A stretch of 64,000 bases of DNA, taken from NCBI RefSeq assembly GCF_010095445.2, contig NZ_WFGV02000002.1:235780-299779 (forward strand), read 5' to 3'. Under the pieces are notes generated by a model. It was given only the letters and a program-made list of their open reading frames with translations, made no database searches and was not told the origin of the DNA. Made by a program: the position numbers and the translations under genes. Below, one piece after another: positions 22,330 to 35,997 of this stretch. Every line of letters starts with the position of its first letter. Position 1 is the first letter of the stretch. The DNA is from Pseudomonas sp. TNT3 (lineage in GTDB: Bacteria; Pseudomonadota; Gammaproteobacteria; Pseudomonadales; Pseudomonadaceae).

Positions 22330-22800
22330 TTTCCAACCAGCGTTTCCTTATAAATAGATCTCTGGGCGTTTTGCTGATCACCAGGCCTCGGTAGATATAG
22401 AAATAAAGAAGGAAAGTATTTAAAGCTTTTTTGTAAAGCTTATAAAAGCTAGGGGAGCTGTTCGCTGTGGATAACTGCCACCAGCCCTTTAAACTCCTGA
22501 TGTACAGAGAATGACAACTACCGTGGTAAACGGTGGTAACCCTGTGCTGCACTGTCGGATAAGCTGTGTGTGAAAGGCGGTGTTATCCACAGGCAGGTTA
22601 TCCACCGAGTTTCCCCCCTACTTGTACAAAGACCTTAGGGTCGGTTATCCACAGAGCTTATGCACAGACCGTTGGTCGCCTTTTTTCCGCATAAAGCGTT
22701 GATTCCCCTTGGAAGCTGAGCAACCTACGTGTGGATAAGTCAGCGTCTGGCCGCTACAATGGCCGCTTGTTTTTGCCTCACCGGCTTTCAACTTAGGGGA
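22330..22800. other. Replication origin oriC
   Basis: The 566-bp gap between divergent rpmH and dnaA is the classical Pseudomonas oriC position. It has an AT-rich block at about 22390-22450 (likely unwinding element) followed by DnaA boxes: perfect copies at 22466-22474, 22583-22591, 22645-22653 and 22730-22738, plus TTATCCACC at 22598-22606 and TTATGCACA at 22658-22666. GATC occurs only a few times, as expected for an organism without Dam/SeqA control. The TAG-rich stretch GTAGATATAGAAATAAAG lies at the left of the AT-rich block. Confidence 0.93.
22732..22760 (+). promoter_or_regulatory. Predicted dnaA promoter overlapped by a DnaA box
   Basis: A good -10, TACAAT (22755-22760), lies 46 bp before the dnaA start. 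Spacing by 17 bp puts the -35 at 22732-22737 (TGGATA, weak), which lies within the perfect DnaA box 22730-22738. DnaA bound there would cover the -35 region, so autoregulation is likely; this is inferred from position. Confidence 0.55.
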
Positions 22801-22805
22801 TATCC

Positions 22806-24326
22806 GTGTCAGTGGAACTTTGGCAGCAGTGCGTGGAGCTTTTGCGCGATGAGCTGCCTGCCCAACAATTCAACACTTGGATCCGTCCACTACAGGTCGA
22901 AGCCGAAGGCGACGAGTTGCGCGTGTACGCACCGAATCGTTTTGTTCTCGACTGGGTCAACGAAAAGTATTTGAGCCGCGTCCTTGAGCTGCTTGATGAG
23001 CATGGCAATGGCATGGCGCCGGCGCTGTCCTTATTAATAGGCAGCAAACGCAGTTCGGCACCTCGTGCAGCGCCAAATGCTCCGCTCGCCGCAGCGGCCT
23101 CTCAGGCCCAGGCCACGCAAGCGCCTGTCAGTGCACCAACGCAGGCTCCTGCCCCCTTGCCGACCAAGCGTTCGACTCAAAGAATGGCTGATGTCAGTGA
23201 AGAGCCGTCTCGTGACAGCTTTGACCCGATGGCGGGTGCGAGCTCGCAACAGGCACCGGTTCGCGCCGAGCAGCGCACCGTGCAAGTCGAAGGTGCGCTC
23301 AAGCACACCAGTTACCTGAACCGTACGTTCACGTTCGAAAACTTCGTCGAAGGCAAGTCCAACCAACTGGCCCGGGCTGCGGCCTGGCAAGTGGCTGATA
23401 ACCCAAAGCACGGATACAACCCGCTCTTTCTTTATGGCGGCGTCGGCTTGGGTAAAACCCACTTGATGCACGCTGTGGGTAACCACCTATTAAAGAAGAA
23501 TCCGAATGCGAAGGTCGTTTACCTGCATTCCGAGCGTTTTGTAGCGGACATGGTCAAGGCCTTGCAGCTGAACGCGATCAACGAGTTCAAGCGCTTTTAC
23601 CGTTCGGTAGATGCGTTGCTGATCGATGACATTCAGTTCTTCGCCCGCAAGGAACGCTCACAGGAAGAGTTTTTTCACACCTTTAACGCGTTGCTTGAAG
23701 GTGGTCAGCAGGTCATTCTCACCAGTGACCGCTATCCGAAAGAAATCGAAGGCCTCGAAGAGCGCCTGAAATCCCGCTTCGGCTGGGGCCTGACGGTTGC
23801 CGTCGAGCCGCCGGAGCTGGAAACCCGTGTCGCGATCCTGATGAAAAAGGCCGACCAGGCCAAAGTCGATCTGCCACACGATGCGGCGTTCTTCATCGCC
23901 CAACGCATTCGTTCCAACGTCCGCGAACTGGAAGGCGCGCTCAAGCGCGTGATTGCCCACTCGCACTTTATGGGCCGCGATATCACCATTGAGCTGATTC
24001 GCGAATCCCTGAAGGACCTCTTGGCTCTCCAGGATAAATTGGTCTCTGTGGATAACATTCAGCGCACTGTCGCCGAGTACTACAAGATCAAGATCTCCGA
24101 CTTGCTGTCCAAACGTCGTTCACGTTCGGTTGCCCGTCCGCGTCAGGTTGCCATGGCATTGTCCAAGGAACTGACCAACCACAGTCTGCCGGAAATCGGT
24201 GACGTGTTTGGAGGCCGCGACCACACGACTGTTTTGCACGCTTGCCGCAAGATCAACGAACTTAAGGAATCCGACGCGGACATCCGCGAGGACTACAAGA
24301 ACCTGCTGCGTACACTGACCACTTGA
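22806..24326 (+). CDS. dnaA: Chromosomal replication initiator DnaA
   Basis: 506 residues from a GTG at 22806, with AGGGGA at a good distance upstream. DnaA binds the boxes in oriC, opens the AT-rich DNA and loads the helicase. Domain I spans about 1-80; a long Pro/Ala/Gln-rich linker (domain II) runs about 85-165; the AAA+ domain has Walker A GGVGLGKT (211-218) and LLIDDIQFF; domain IV has the DNA-contacting [13 protein letters not shown] perfect DnaA box lies inside the gene (24047-24055). It leads the dnaA-dnaN-recF-gyrB series. Confidence 0.99.
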   Translation: MSVELWQQCVELLRDELPAQQFNTWIRPLQVEAEGDELRVYAPNRFVLDWVNEKYLSRVLELLDEHGNGMAPALSLLIGSKRSSAPRAAPNAPLAAAASQAQATQAPVSAPTQAPAPLPTKRSTQRMADVSEEPSRDSFDPMAGASSQQAPVRAEQRTVQVEGALKHTSYLNRTFTFENFVEGKSNQLARAAAWQVADNPKHGYNPLFLYGGVGLGKTHLMHAVGNHLLKKNPNAKVVYLHSERFVADMVKALQLNAINEFKRFYRSVDALLIDDIQFFARKERSQEEFFHTFNALLEGGQQVILTSDRYPKEIEGLEERLKSRFGWGLTVAVEPPELETRVAILMKKADQAKVDLPHDAAFFIAQRIRSNVRELEGALKRVIAHSHFMGRDITIELIRESLKDLLALQDKLVSVDNIQRTVAEYYKIKISDLLSKRRSRSVARPRQVAMALSKELTNHSLPEIGDVFGGRDHTTVLHACRKINELKESDADIREDYKNLLRTLTT

Positions 24327-24365
24327 TGAACACCAGCGCAGCTTATTAAGGCAAGGGACTAGACC

Positions 24366-25469
24366 ATGCATTTCACCATTCAACGCGAAGCCCTGTTGAA
24401 ACCCCTGCAACTGGTCGCAGGCGTCGTCGAACGTCGACAGACCTTGCCGGTGCTCTCCAACGTGCTGCTGGTTGTCGAAGGCCAGCAACTGTCGCTGACC
24501 GGTACCGACCTGGAAGTCGAGCTGGTCGGTCGTGTACAACTCGAGGAGCCTGCTGACCCGGGTTCCATCACTGTGCCGGCACGCAAGCTCATGGACATCT
24601 GCAAGAGCCTGCCCAACGACGCGCTGATCGACATCAAGGTCGACGAGCAGAAGCTTGTGGTCAAAGCCGGACGTAGCCGATTCACGCTGTCGACGTTGCC
24701 GGCCAATGACTTCCCGACGGTGGAAGAAGGTCCTGGCTCGCTGACCTGCAGCCTCGAGCAAAGCAAACTGCGTCGTCTGATCGAGCGCACCAGTTTTGCC
24801 ATGGCCCAGCAAGACGTACGTTACTACTTGAACGGCATGCTGCTGGAAGTCTCGGCCGGTATCATCCGCGCTGTCGCTACGGACGGTCACCGCCTGGCGA
24901 TGTGCTCGATGCAGGCCGATATCGGTCAGCCGGATCGCCACCAGGTCATCGTGCCACGCAAGGGTATCCTTGAGTTGGCGCGTTTGCTGACCGAGCCGGA
25001 CGGCATTGTCAGTATCGTCCTGGGTCAACACCACATCCGTGCTACCACGGGTGAATTCACCTTCACCTCGAAGCTGGTCGATGGCAAGTTCCCTGACTAC
25101 GAGCGCGTGCTGCCTAAAGGCGGCGACAAGCTGGTACTAGGCGATCGTCAGGCGCTGCGCGAAGCTTTCAGCCGTACCGCGATTCTGTCCAACGAGAAGT
25201 ACCGTGGTATCCGTCTGCAACTGGCCAATGGTCAGCTGAAAATCCAGGCGAACAACCCGGAACAGGAAGAGGCGGAAGAAGAAGTCGGCGTTGAATACAA
25301 CGGCGGAAATCTGGAAATCGGCTTCAACGTTAGTTACTTGCTGGACGTGCTGGGCGTAATGACGACCGAGCAAGTTCGTTTGATTCTGTCCGACTCTAAC
25401 AGCAGTGCACTGGTGCAAGAGTCCGACAACGACGATTCGGCTTACGTTGTCATGCCGATGCGTCTGTAA
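24366..25469 (+). CDS. dnaN: DNA polymerase III beta subunit (sliding clamp)
   Basis: 367 residues. The clamp encircles DNA as a dimer and tethers polymerase III and other enzymes. MHFTIQREALLKPLQLVAGV is a typical start; three related domains are expected across the length, and the C-terminus YVVMPMRL is the conserved clamp end. It lies 39 bp after dnaA with a GGCAAGGGAC-type ribosome site and 20 bp before recF. Confidence 0.99.
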   Translation: MHFTIQREALLKPLQLVAGVVERRQTLPVLSNVLLVVEGQQLSLTGTDLEVELVGRVQLEEPADPGSITVPARKLMDICKSLPNDALIDIKVDEQKLVVKAGRSRFTLSTLPANDFPTVEEGPGSLTCSLEQSKLRRLIERTSFAMAQQDVRYYLNGMLLEVSAGIIRAVATDGHRLAMCSMQADIGQPDRHQVIVPRKGILELARLLTEPDGIVSIVLGQHHIRATTGEFTFTSKLVDGKFPDYERVLPKGGDKLVLGDRQALREAFSRTAILSNEKYRGIRLQLANGQLKIQANNPEQEEAEEEVGVEYNGGNLEIGFNVSYLLDVLGVMTTEQVRLILSDSNSSALVQESDNDDSAYVVMPMRL

Positions 25470-25489
25470 TCATGCTCAGCATAAGCTAG

Positions 25490-29016
<3,527 letters not shown>

Positions 29017-29036
29017 TTCAGCTTCCCCCGCTAAAT

Positions 29037-29069
29037 AAAAAGGCCAACGCACAAGCGTTGGCCTTTTTG
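29037..29069 (+). terminator. Intrinsic terminator after gyrB (first)
   Basis: A stem GGCCAACGC / GCGTTGGCC with a short ACAA loop, flanked by AAAAA and TTTTT, 20 bp after the gyrB stop. Symmetric A/T runs suggest it could also stop transcription from the right. Confidence 0.92.
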
Positions 29070-29092
29070 TTTGCGGCTTGATTTTTACCTAT

Positions 29093-29123
29093 AAAAAAAC
29101 CGGCTATATCAGCCGGTTTTTTT
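29093..29123. terminator. Second tandem terminator between gyrB and plsC
   Basis: ACCGGCT / AGCCGGT stem with a short loop, flanked by seven A and seven T. With the previous hairpin it separates the convergent gyrB and plsC genes. The rest of the 236-bp gap is AT-rich and holds a perfect DnaA box at 29239-29247. Confidence 0.9.
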
Positions 29124-29238
29124 ACGTCCTAAAAAAACTTATGCACCATTTTGGTAATTTTATGAGTTTAAGAAATATGTATATAAATCATTAACCTACA
29201 AACGAATTACGTCGATTTTCAATCAAACGGTACACAGG

Positions 29239-29247
29239 TTATCCACA
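29239..29247 (+). promoter_or_regulatory. DnaA box
   Basis: A perfect TTATCCACA just beyond the plsC stop codon. Confidence 0.55.
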
Positions 29248-29252
29248 GAATC

Positions 29253-30032
29253 TCAGACAGCCATTTGATCGCTCTCGACCGGTGCCTGCGGCGCAGGTGG
29301 AATCGAGCCCATCTCGCGCTGCATTTGCTCGTTCCAGGCTTGAACCCGATCGTTCAGTGCGGCGATGGCTCGCGGTCCGCTGCCTTCGGCATACATCGGT
29401 TCACCGATGATTACGGTAATCACGCCCTGCTTCTTGGCCCAACCGGTTTTTGGCCAGAACTTGCCGGCATTGTGTGCAATCGGCAGCACTGGAAGCGCAG
29501 CATTAACAGCTAGCGCGGTGCCCCCGCGGGAGAATTTGCCAACGGTGCCGTAAGGTACCCGCGTTCCTTCCGGGAAGATCAGTACCCAAACACCATCCTT
29601 GAGCAACTCGTCGCCCTTCTTGGCTACGTGCTTGAGCGCTGCTTTCGGGTTGTCGCGATCAATCGCGATCGGACGCAACATGGCCATGGCCCAGCCGAAA
29701 AACGGCACAAACAGCAACGAGCGCTTGAGGACCTGACTTAATGGCTGGAAATAGGCCGAGAGAAAAAACGTCTCCCAGGTGCTCTGGTGATTCGACTGAA
29801 TGACGCAGGGTTGGTCAGGCACATTTTCTGCGCCCTTCACTTCATAACTGATCCCCAGGAAAACCTTGCTCAGCCATAAGGCGCAGCGGCACCAGTAGAC
29901 ATTGATGAAGCGATAGCGCGCCTTGAACGGCAGGAAAGGAGCGATAAAAAAGCTCAGGCTGCACCAAAGCAGAGAGCTGGTGCCCAGCAACAGGTAAAAG
30001 AGGAAAGTTCTGATGGCCTGCAGTATCGACAT
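29253..30032 (-). CDS. plsC: 1-acyl-sn-glycerol-3-phosphate acyltransferase (PlsC family)
   Basis: 259 residues from the ATG at 30032 (MSILQAIRTFLFYLLLG). PlsC-type enzymes add the second acyl chain to lysophosphatidic acid in phospholipid synthesis at the inner membrane. One or two N-terminal membrane segments precede the catalytic NHQSTWE (H-x4-E, the family often has H-x4-D) and the substrate-binding FPEGTR. A GTG at 30077 with a GGGA just before it is an alternative start, adding 15 residues. It follows gmhB with 81 bp between and probably belongs to the glyQ-glyS-gmhB-plsC series. Confidence 0.92.
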   Translation of the reverse strand: MSILQAIRTFLFYLLLGTSSLLWCSLSFFIAPFLPFKARYRFINVYWCRCALWLSKVFLGISYEVKGAENVPDQPCVIQSNHQSTWETFFLSAYFQPLSQVLKRSLLFVPFFGWAMAMLRPIAIDRDNPKAALKHVAKKGDELLKDGVWVLIFPEGTRVPYGTVGKFSRGGTALAVNAALPVLPIAHNAGKFWPKTGWAKKQGVITVIIGEPMYAEGSGPRAIAALNDRVQAWNEQMQREMGSIPPAPQAPVESDQMAV

Positions 30033-30113
30033 GGCGACATTTACCGTGCGGGCTTTGCCCGTCTTTATAAAGCGCACTCCCGATCAATCCTTGGTCAGAA
30101 TATCGAAAACGCT

Positions 30114-30647
30114 CTAATTGTGGATAAGTTCTGCGGCAATCGCCGCCAGATCGTCAAAAATCAAGGTGCCCACCGGCAAGGTCTTGCCCAGCGTTTTTTC
30201 GCCCTTCCCGGTCTTAACCAACACAGGCTGAGAATCGACGGCTTTGGCGGCTTCCAGGTCACCAAGACTATCGCCGACGAACCACAGATTGGTCAGCGAT
30301 ACGTTGTAATGAGTGGCGATGTTTTTCAACATCCCGGGTTTTGGCTTACGGCAATCGCAGCCATCGTCCGGCCCATGCGGGCAATAGACAATCAGCCCGA
30401 CTTCCCCACCCTGCTCCGCCACGAGCGAGCGCAGGCGCTCATGCATGGCGTCCAGGGTGGCGATGTCGTAGTAACCGCGAGCGATGCCCGACTGGTTGGT
30501 AGCAACCGCTACCGTCCAGCCGGCCTTGCTCAACTGCGCAATGGCTTCGATTGAGCCGGGCAGTGGAATCCACTCCTCCACCGACTTGATGTAAGCGTCG
30601 GAGTCGTAATTGATCACCCCGTCCCGATCGAGAATCAGCAGTTTCAA
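30114..30647 (-). CDS. gmhB: D-glycero-beta-D-manno-heptose-1,7-bisphosphate 7-phosphatase
   Basis: 177 residues from a TTG at 30647 (MKLLILDRDGVINYDS), with GAGGGG seven bases before it. GmhB removes the C7 phosphate in the synthesis of ADP-heptose for the lipopolysaccharide core. It is a HAD phosphatase with the nucleophile motif DRDG and the zinc-binding cysteine cluster CPHGPDDGCDCRKPKPGM. It starts 10 bp after the glyS stop. A frame from further upstream would overlap glyS and is rejected. A perfect DnaA box spans 30119-30127 near the stop codon. Confidence 0.94.
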   Translation of the reverse strand: MKLLILDRDGVINYDSDAYIKSVEEWIPLPGSIEAIAQLSKAGWTVAVATNQSGIARGYYDIATLDAMHERLRSLVAEQGGEVGLIVYCPHGPDDGCDCRKPKPGMLKNIATHYNVSLTNLWFVGDSLGDLEAAKAVDSQPVLVKTGKGEKTLGKTLPVGTLIFDDLAAIAAELIHN

Positions 30648-30657
30648 CAGCAGCCCC

Positions 30658-32708
30658 TCAGCCCAGCAGCGAAATGTCGGCGACGCCGAGGAACAGACCA
30701 CGCAGACGCGCCAGCAACGCATAACGGTTGGCGCGCACGTTGGCGTCTTCCGCGTTGACCATCACGGCTTCGAAGAACGCGTCCACCGGCTCGCGCAAGG
30801 CAGCCAGGCGCGCCAGGGATTCGCTGTACTGACGCGCAGCAGCCATCGGCTGGACAGCCTGGTCAGCCTGTTGAATCGCCGAGTACAGGGAGAACTCGTT
30901 GGCGTTGTCGAAATATTTGGCTTCAACAACCGTCGGCACCGAGCCTTCGACCTTGCTCAACAAGTTCGACACGCGCTTGTTCACCGCTGCCAGAGCAGCC
31001 GCTTCCGGCAATTGACGGAAGGCTTGTACGGCTTGAACACGCTGATCGAAGTCCAGCGCAGAACCCGGCTTCAAAGCACGCACCGACAGGTACGTCGCCA
31101 CATCGACACCTTCGTCTTCGTAACGGGCACGCAGACGGTCGAAGATGAACTCCAGTACCGAGTCGTTCAAGCCGGCAACCTTGACCTTGGTGCCGAAGGC
31201 ATTCACAGCGAATGCCACCGCGTCGTTCAGGTCGAGGTCGAGCTTTTTGTCGATCAGGATGCGCAACACGCCAAGGGCAGCACGGCGCAGGGCGTACGGG
31301 TCTTTGCTACCGGTAGGCAGCATGCCGATGCCGAAGATGCCGACCAGGGTGTCGAGCTTGTCAGCGATGGCCACGGCCGCACCGGTCAGGGTGGTTGGCA
31401 ACTCGGCGCCAGCACCGCGTGGCATGTACTGCTCGTTCAGTGCCAGAGCGACTTCTTCCGGCTCGCCATCGTTGAGGGCGTAGTAGTAACCGGCGACGCC
31501 TTGCATCTCCGGGAACTCACCGACCATCTCGGTCGCCAGGTCGCACTTGGACAGCAGGCCAGCACGGGAAGCCCATGCAGCGTTGCCGCCGATGCGCTGA
31601 GCGATGAAGGCGGCGAGTTTGGAAACGCGCTCGGCCTTCTCGTAGACACTGCCCAGTTTTTCCTGGAACACCACGTTTTGCAGGCGCAGGTTGAAGTCTT
31701 CGAGTTTCTGCTTCTTGTCTTGCTTGAAGAAGAACTCGGCGTCGGTCAGACGTGGACGAACCACTTTCTCGTTACCGGCGATGATCTGCTGCGGGTCTTT
31801 GCTTTCGATGTTGGCCACGGTAATGAAACGCGGCAGCAACTTGCCGTCGGCGTCCAGCAGGCAGAAGTACTTCTGGTTGTCCTGCATGGTCGTGATCAGC
31901 GCTTCTTGCGGCACGTCGAGGAAGCGCTCTTCGAACGAGCACACCAGCGGCACAGGCCATTCAACCAGCGCGGTGACTTCGTCGAGCAGCGCAGGTGGAA
32001 CGATCGCCGTACCTTCCTGCAGCGTAGCCAGTTCTTCGGTACGTTTGCTGATCAGCGCGCGACGCTCATTGGCATCGGCCAGCACGTAAGCAGCACGCAG
32101 ATCGTTCAGGTAATTGGCCGGCGAAGTGATGCGCACGTTTTCCGGGTGATGGAAACGGTGACCGCGAGAATCGCGGCCAGACTTCTGGGCGAGGATCGTG
32201 CAATCGATAACCTGGTCACCGAGCAGCATCACCAGCCACTGGGTCGGACGTACGAATTCTTCCTTGCGAGCGCCCCAGCGCATGCGCTTTGGAATCGGCA
32301 GGTCGTTCAGCGAATCTTCAACGATGGTTGCCAGCAAGCTTGCGGTCGGTTTGCCGGCGATGCTTTGGCTGTAACGCAGTTTCGGGCCGCTCTGATCGAT
32401 TTCGCTCAGATCGACGCCGCACTTCTTGGCGAAGCCCAAGGCTGCTTGAGTCGGGTTGCCTTCGGCATCGAAGGCCGCCTGACGTGGCGGACCGTCGAGG
32501 TTGATGCTGCGATCCGGCTGCTGGGTGGCCAGCGAGGTGATCAGCACAGCCAGTCGGCGCGGTGCGGCGTAGACGGTTTTGGTCTCGTAGTTCAGGCCAG
32601 CCGCTTGCAGGCCCTTGTCGATACCGGCCAGGAACGCATCAGCCAGCGTGTTCAGGGCTTTGGGTGGCAGTTCTTCAGTGCCCAGTTCAACCAGAAAATC
32701 CAGAGCAC

Positions 32709-32712
<4 letters not shown>
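30658..32712 (-). CDS. glyS: Glycyl-tRNA synthetase beta subunit
   Basis: 684 residues, the usual length. With GlyQ it forms the bacterial-type alpha2beta2 glycyl-tRNA synthetase; the beta chain carries tRNA binding, including a C-terminal anticodon-binding region. It begins [20 protein letters not shown], the conserved N-terminus. Its start overlaps the glyQ stop by 4 bp (ATGA), so translation is coupled to the alpha subunit. Confidence 0.98.
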
Positions 32713-33662
<950 letters not shown>

Positions 33663-33743
33663 GAAATTCACCTGTTTCTTGGGCTGCGATTTAAAGAGCG
33701 GGAGTATACCCGATTCGGTCCTGCGCACGCCCCCTGGAGCCTT

Positions 33744-34301
33744 ATGCCACGCTGCTTTTGGTGTTCCGAAGATCCGCTGTACATGGCTTATCACGATCAG
33801 GAGTGGGGCGCGCCGCTTCGCGATGCGCAGGGATTGTTCGAGTTGCTTTTGCTCGAAGGGTTCCAGGCCGGCCTCTCATGGATCACCGTGCTGCGCAAAC
33901 GCGAGCGTTATCGCGAGGTGCTGTTCGGCTTCGACGTCCAGCGCGTGGCGCAAATGAGCGATGCGGAAATCGATGAGCTGATGCTCGATCCGGGGATCAT
34001 TCGCAATCGTCTCAAACTCAATGCTGCCCGGCGCAATGCCCAAGCCTGGCTGGCGTTGGAGGACCCGGTGGTGTTTCTCTGGTCTTTCGTTGGCGGTACG
34101 CCAGTGATCAATCATTTTAAGGATCGCAGCGAAGTGCCAGCGGTGACCCCGGTCGCCGTGGAAATGAGCAAAGGCTTGAAAAAGGCCGGATTCACGTTCG
34201 TCGGACCGACCATTTGTTATGCGCTGATGCAGGCCTCGGGCATGGTCATGGACCATACCCAGGATTGCGATCGCTACGCGACGTTGGCGAACGGCGGTTA
34301 G
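33744..34301 (+). CDS. tag: DNA-3-methyladenine glycosylase I
   Basis: 185 residues from the ATG at 33744, with GGAG upstream. Tag removes 3-methyladenine from alkylated DNA. The N-terminus [22 protein letters not shown] and the C-terminal MDHTQDC carry the zinc ligands, here Cys4, His17, His171 and Cys175. It is divergent from glyQ (81 bp apart) and precedes the acyltransferase gene by 40 bp. Confidence 0.96.
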   Translation: MPRCFWCSEDPLYMAYHDQEWGAPLRDAQGLFELLLLEGFQAGLSWITVLRKRERYREVLFGFDVQRVAQMSDAEIDELMLDPGIIRNRLKLNAARRNAQAWLALEDPVVFLWSFVGGTPVINHFKDRSEVPAVTPVAVEMSKGLKKAGFTFVGPTICYALMQASGMVMDHTQDCDRYATLANGG

Positions 34302-34341
34302 AATGACCGCCTCGCGCACAGCACAAGATCAGGAGTGACCT

Positions 34342-35229
34342 GTGGATAAGTTTAAAGGCGCCTTGCTGGTAGGCGCTCTGCGGTTGTTTGCCCTGCTTCC
34401 ATGGCGGGCAGTGCAGGCAGTGGGTTCGGCGATTGGCTGGATGATGTGGAAAACCCCTAATCGTTCCCGTGACGTGGTGCGGATCAACCTGGCCAAGTGT
34501 TTTCCGGACATGGACCCGGCCGAACGCGAGCGCCTGGTTGGCCAGAGCCTGAAAGACATTGGTAAGTCCCTGACGGAAAGCGCCTGCGCTTGGATCTGGC
34601 CGGCTCAGCGCTCCATCGATCTGGTGCGTGAAGTCGAAGGTCTCGATGTTTTGAAGGACGCCCTGGCGTCGGGTAAAGGCGTGGTCGGCATCACCAGTCA
34701 TCTGGGCAACTGGGAAGTGCTGAATCACTTCTATTGCAGCCAGTGCAAGCCGATTATTTTTTATCGCCCGCCAAAATTGAAGGCGGTGGATGATTTGCTG
34801 CGCAAGCAGCGGGTGCAACTGGGTAACCGCGTAGCGGCCTCCACCAAGGAAGGCATTCTCAGTGTCATCAAGGAAGTGCGCAAAGGTGGTGCAGTGGGTA
34901 TTCCGGCTGACCCGGAACCGTCCGAATCTGCCGGAATCTTCGTGCCCTTCTTCGCCACCAAGGCCCTGACCAGCAAATTCGTGCCCAACATGTTGGCCGG
35001 GGGCAAAGCGGTCGGCGTGTTTCTGCATGCCCTGCGGCTGCCGGACGGCTCAGGCTATAAAGTGATTCTCGAAGCCGCGCCGGAGGCCATGTACAGCACA
35101 GACACCGAAACGTCTTGTGCCGCCATGAGCAAAGTGGTCGAGCGCTATGTAGCGGCTTATCCAAGCCAATACATGTGGAGCATGAAACGCTTCAAGAAGC
35201 GGCCGCCAGGTGAAGAACGGTGGTACTGA
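34342..35229 (+). CDS. lpxL: LpxL/HtrB-family lipid A (lysophospholipid) acyltransferase
   Basis: 295 residues from a GTG at 34342, with AGGAG upstream. These inner-membrane enzymes add secondary acyl chains to lipid A. The catalytic motif HLGNWE (H-x4-E) is near residue 118, after an N-terminal hydrophobic region; the motif DPEPSESAGIFVPFFA is typical of the family. The exact acyl donor and position cannot be read from the sequence, and pseudomonads have several paralogues. The start codon is part of a perfect DnaA box (TGTGGATAA, 34341-34349). Confidence 0.9.
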   Translation: MDKFKGALLVGALRLFALLPWRAVQAVGSAIGWMMWKTPNRSRDVVRINLAKCFPDMDPAERERLVGQSLKDIGKSLTESACAWIWPAQRSIDLVREVEGLDVLKDALASGKGVVGITSHLGNWEVLNHFYCSQCKPIIFYRPPKLKAVDDLLRKQRVQLGNRVAASTKEGILSVIKEVRKGGAVGIPADPEPSESAGIFVPFFATKALTSKFVPNMLAGGKAVGVFLHALRLPDGSGYKVILEAAPEAMYSTDTETSCAAMSKVVERYVAAYPSQYMWSMKRFKKRPPGEERWY

Positions 35230-35245
35230 CATAATTGGCACGCTC

Positions 35246-35365
35246 TGTGGATAACCTGTAGCAGCAATGCTTGCACGCGAAGACTTCATTAAATTCAACA
35301 CGGGTGTTGGATGGCATATCGCCTCGCGGGCAAGCTGCTCCTACAAAAAAACTCAGTTATCCACA
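35246..35365. repeat. Degenerate REP pair with two flanking DnaA boxes
   Basis: The 160-bp gap before the PilZ gene holds a half-degenerate REP pair: GTAGCAGCAATGCTTGCACG (from about 35258) against TCGCGGGCAAGCTGCTCCTA (from 35324). Perfect DnaA boxes lie at 35246-35254 (TGTGGATAA) and 35357-35365 (TTATCCACA), one on each side. Confidence 0.65.
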
Positions 35366-35389
35366 ACCCGGTTAATAAGGGCGCAGAAG

Positions 35390-35629
35390 ATGTCCGAACA
35401 CCGCAAATCGTTTCGCATCAAGATCATTCACGACAGCTTCGGCGAATGCCTCGGCCAGACCCGCAATCTGTCGACCACGGGTGTCTACGTCAAGCATCCG
35501 CGCCTGTCGTCGTTGCCCAAAGGCGCGGTGGTTTATGGCCAGGTGCAGGGTTTACCCACAGGTGCGCCGCGAGTGCGCATGGAAGTGGTGCTGGTAGATG
35601 CCGATGGCATTGGCCTGCGCTATCTCTGA
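35390..35629 (+). CDS. Small PilZ-domain protein
   Basis: 79 residues from the ATG at 35390 (MSEHRKSFRIKIIHDSFG), with AAGGG upstream. The sequence fits a short, single-domain PilZ-type beta barrel: an RKSFR segment near the N-terminus and the (S/N)xSxxG-like NLSTTGVYV. PilZ domains often bind cyclic di-GMP; here the N-terminal arginines are present, but RxxxR-type spacing (R5, R9) is only compatible, not proof. Its stop codon abuts that of the next, convergent gene without a gap. Partner and output are unknown. Confidence 0.8.
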   Translation: MSEHRKSFRIKIIHDSFGECLGQTRNLSTTGVYVKHPRLSSLPKGAVVYGQVQGLPTGAPRVRMEVVLVDADGIGLRYL

Positions 35630-35944
35630 TTACTGAGCCTGACGCTCAAGCTTCTTCAGAAACACCGTCATCTCCTTTTCCGCCTGCTTGTCGCCATGGG
35701 CGCGGGCGGCTTCGATGCCCTGTTCCCATGCCTGACGCGCAGCCGGAAAGTCCGCCAACGCCAGCCAGGCTTTGCCCAACAGCTTCCATGCCGCCGAATA
35801 CTTTGAGTCGAATTCCACACAACGCTGGAAATGCTCGGCCGCCTTGGCGTTTTCGCCCAGATCCAGATAACCCTTGCCCAGGCCGAAGCGCAGCAAAGCG
35901 TTATCCACACCCTTGGCGAGCATCTTTTCCAGGGATTCGATCAT
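35630..35944 (-). CDS. Small tetratricopeptide-repeat (TPR) protein
   Basis: 104 residues from the ATG at 35944, with AGAGG eight bases upstream. It has about two TPR-type helix pairs (residues 15-80: ALLRFGLGKGYLDLGENAKA, AAWKLLGKAWLALADFPAAR). TPR proteins act as protein-protein adapters; no enzyme motif is visible. It lies 54 bp downstream of trkA, beyond a hairpin, and converges on the PilZ gene. A perfect DnaA box (35901-35909) lies inside the gene. Confidence 0.82.
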   Translation of the reverse strand: MIESLEKMLAKGVDNALLRFGLGKGYLDLGENAKAAEHFQRCVEFDSKYSAAWKLLGKAWLALADFPAARQAWEQGIEAARAHGDKQAEKEMTVFLKKLERQAQ

Positions 35945-35964
35945 GGTTAGCACCTCTTTATGCA

Positions 35965-35995
35965 GATCGTTCCCACGCAGAGCGTGGGAATGATC
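35965..35995. repeat. GTTCCCACGC-type palindrome (REP unit / terminator) after trkA
   Basis: GATCGTTCCCACGC and its near-perfect reverse complement GCGTGGGAATGATC are separated by three bases, directly after the trkA stop. A very similar element is at 47995-48025. It probably limits readthrough from trkA into the TPR gene. Confidence 0.8.
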
Positions 35996-35997
35996 TG

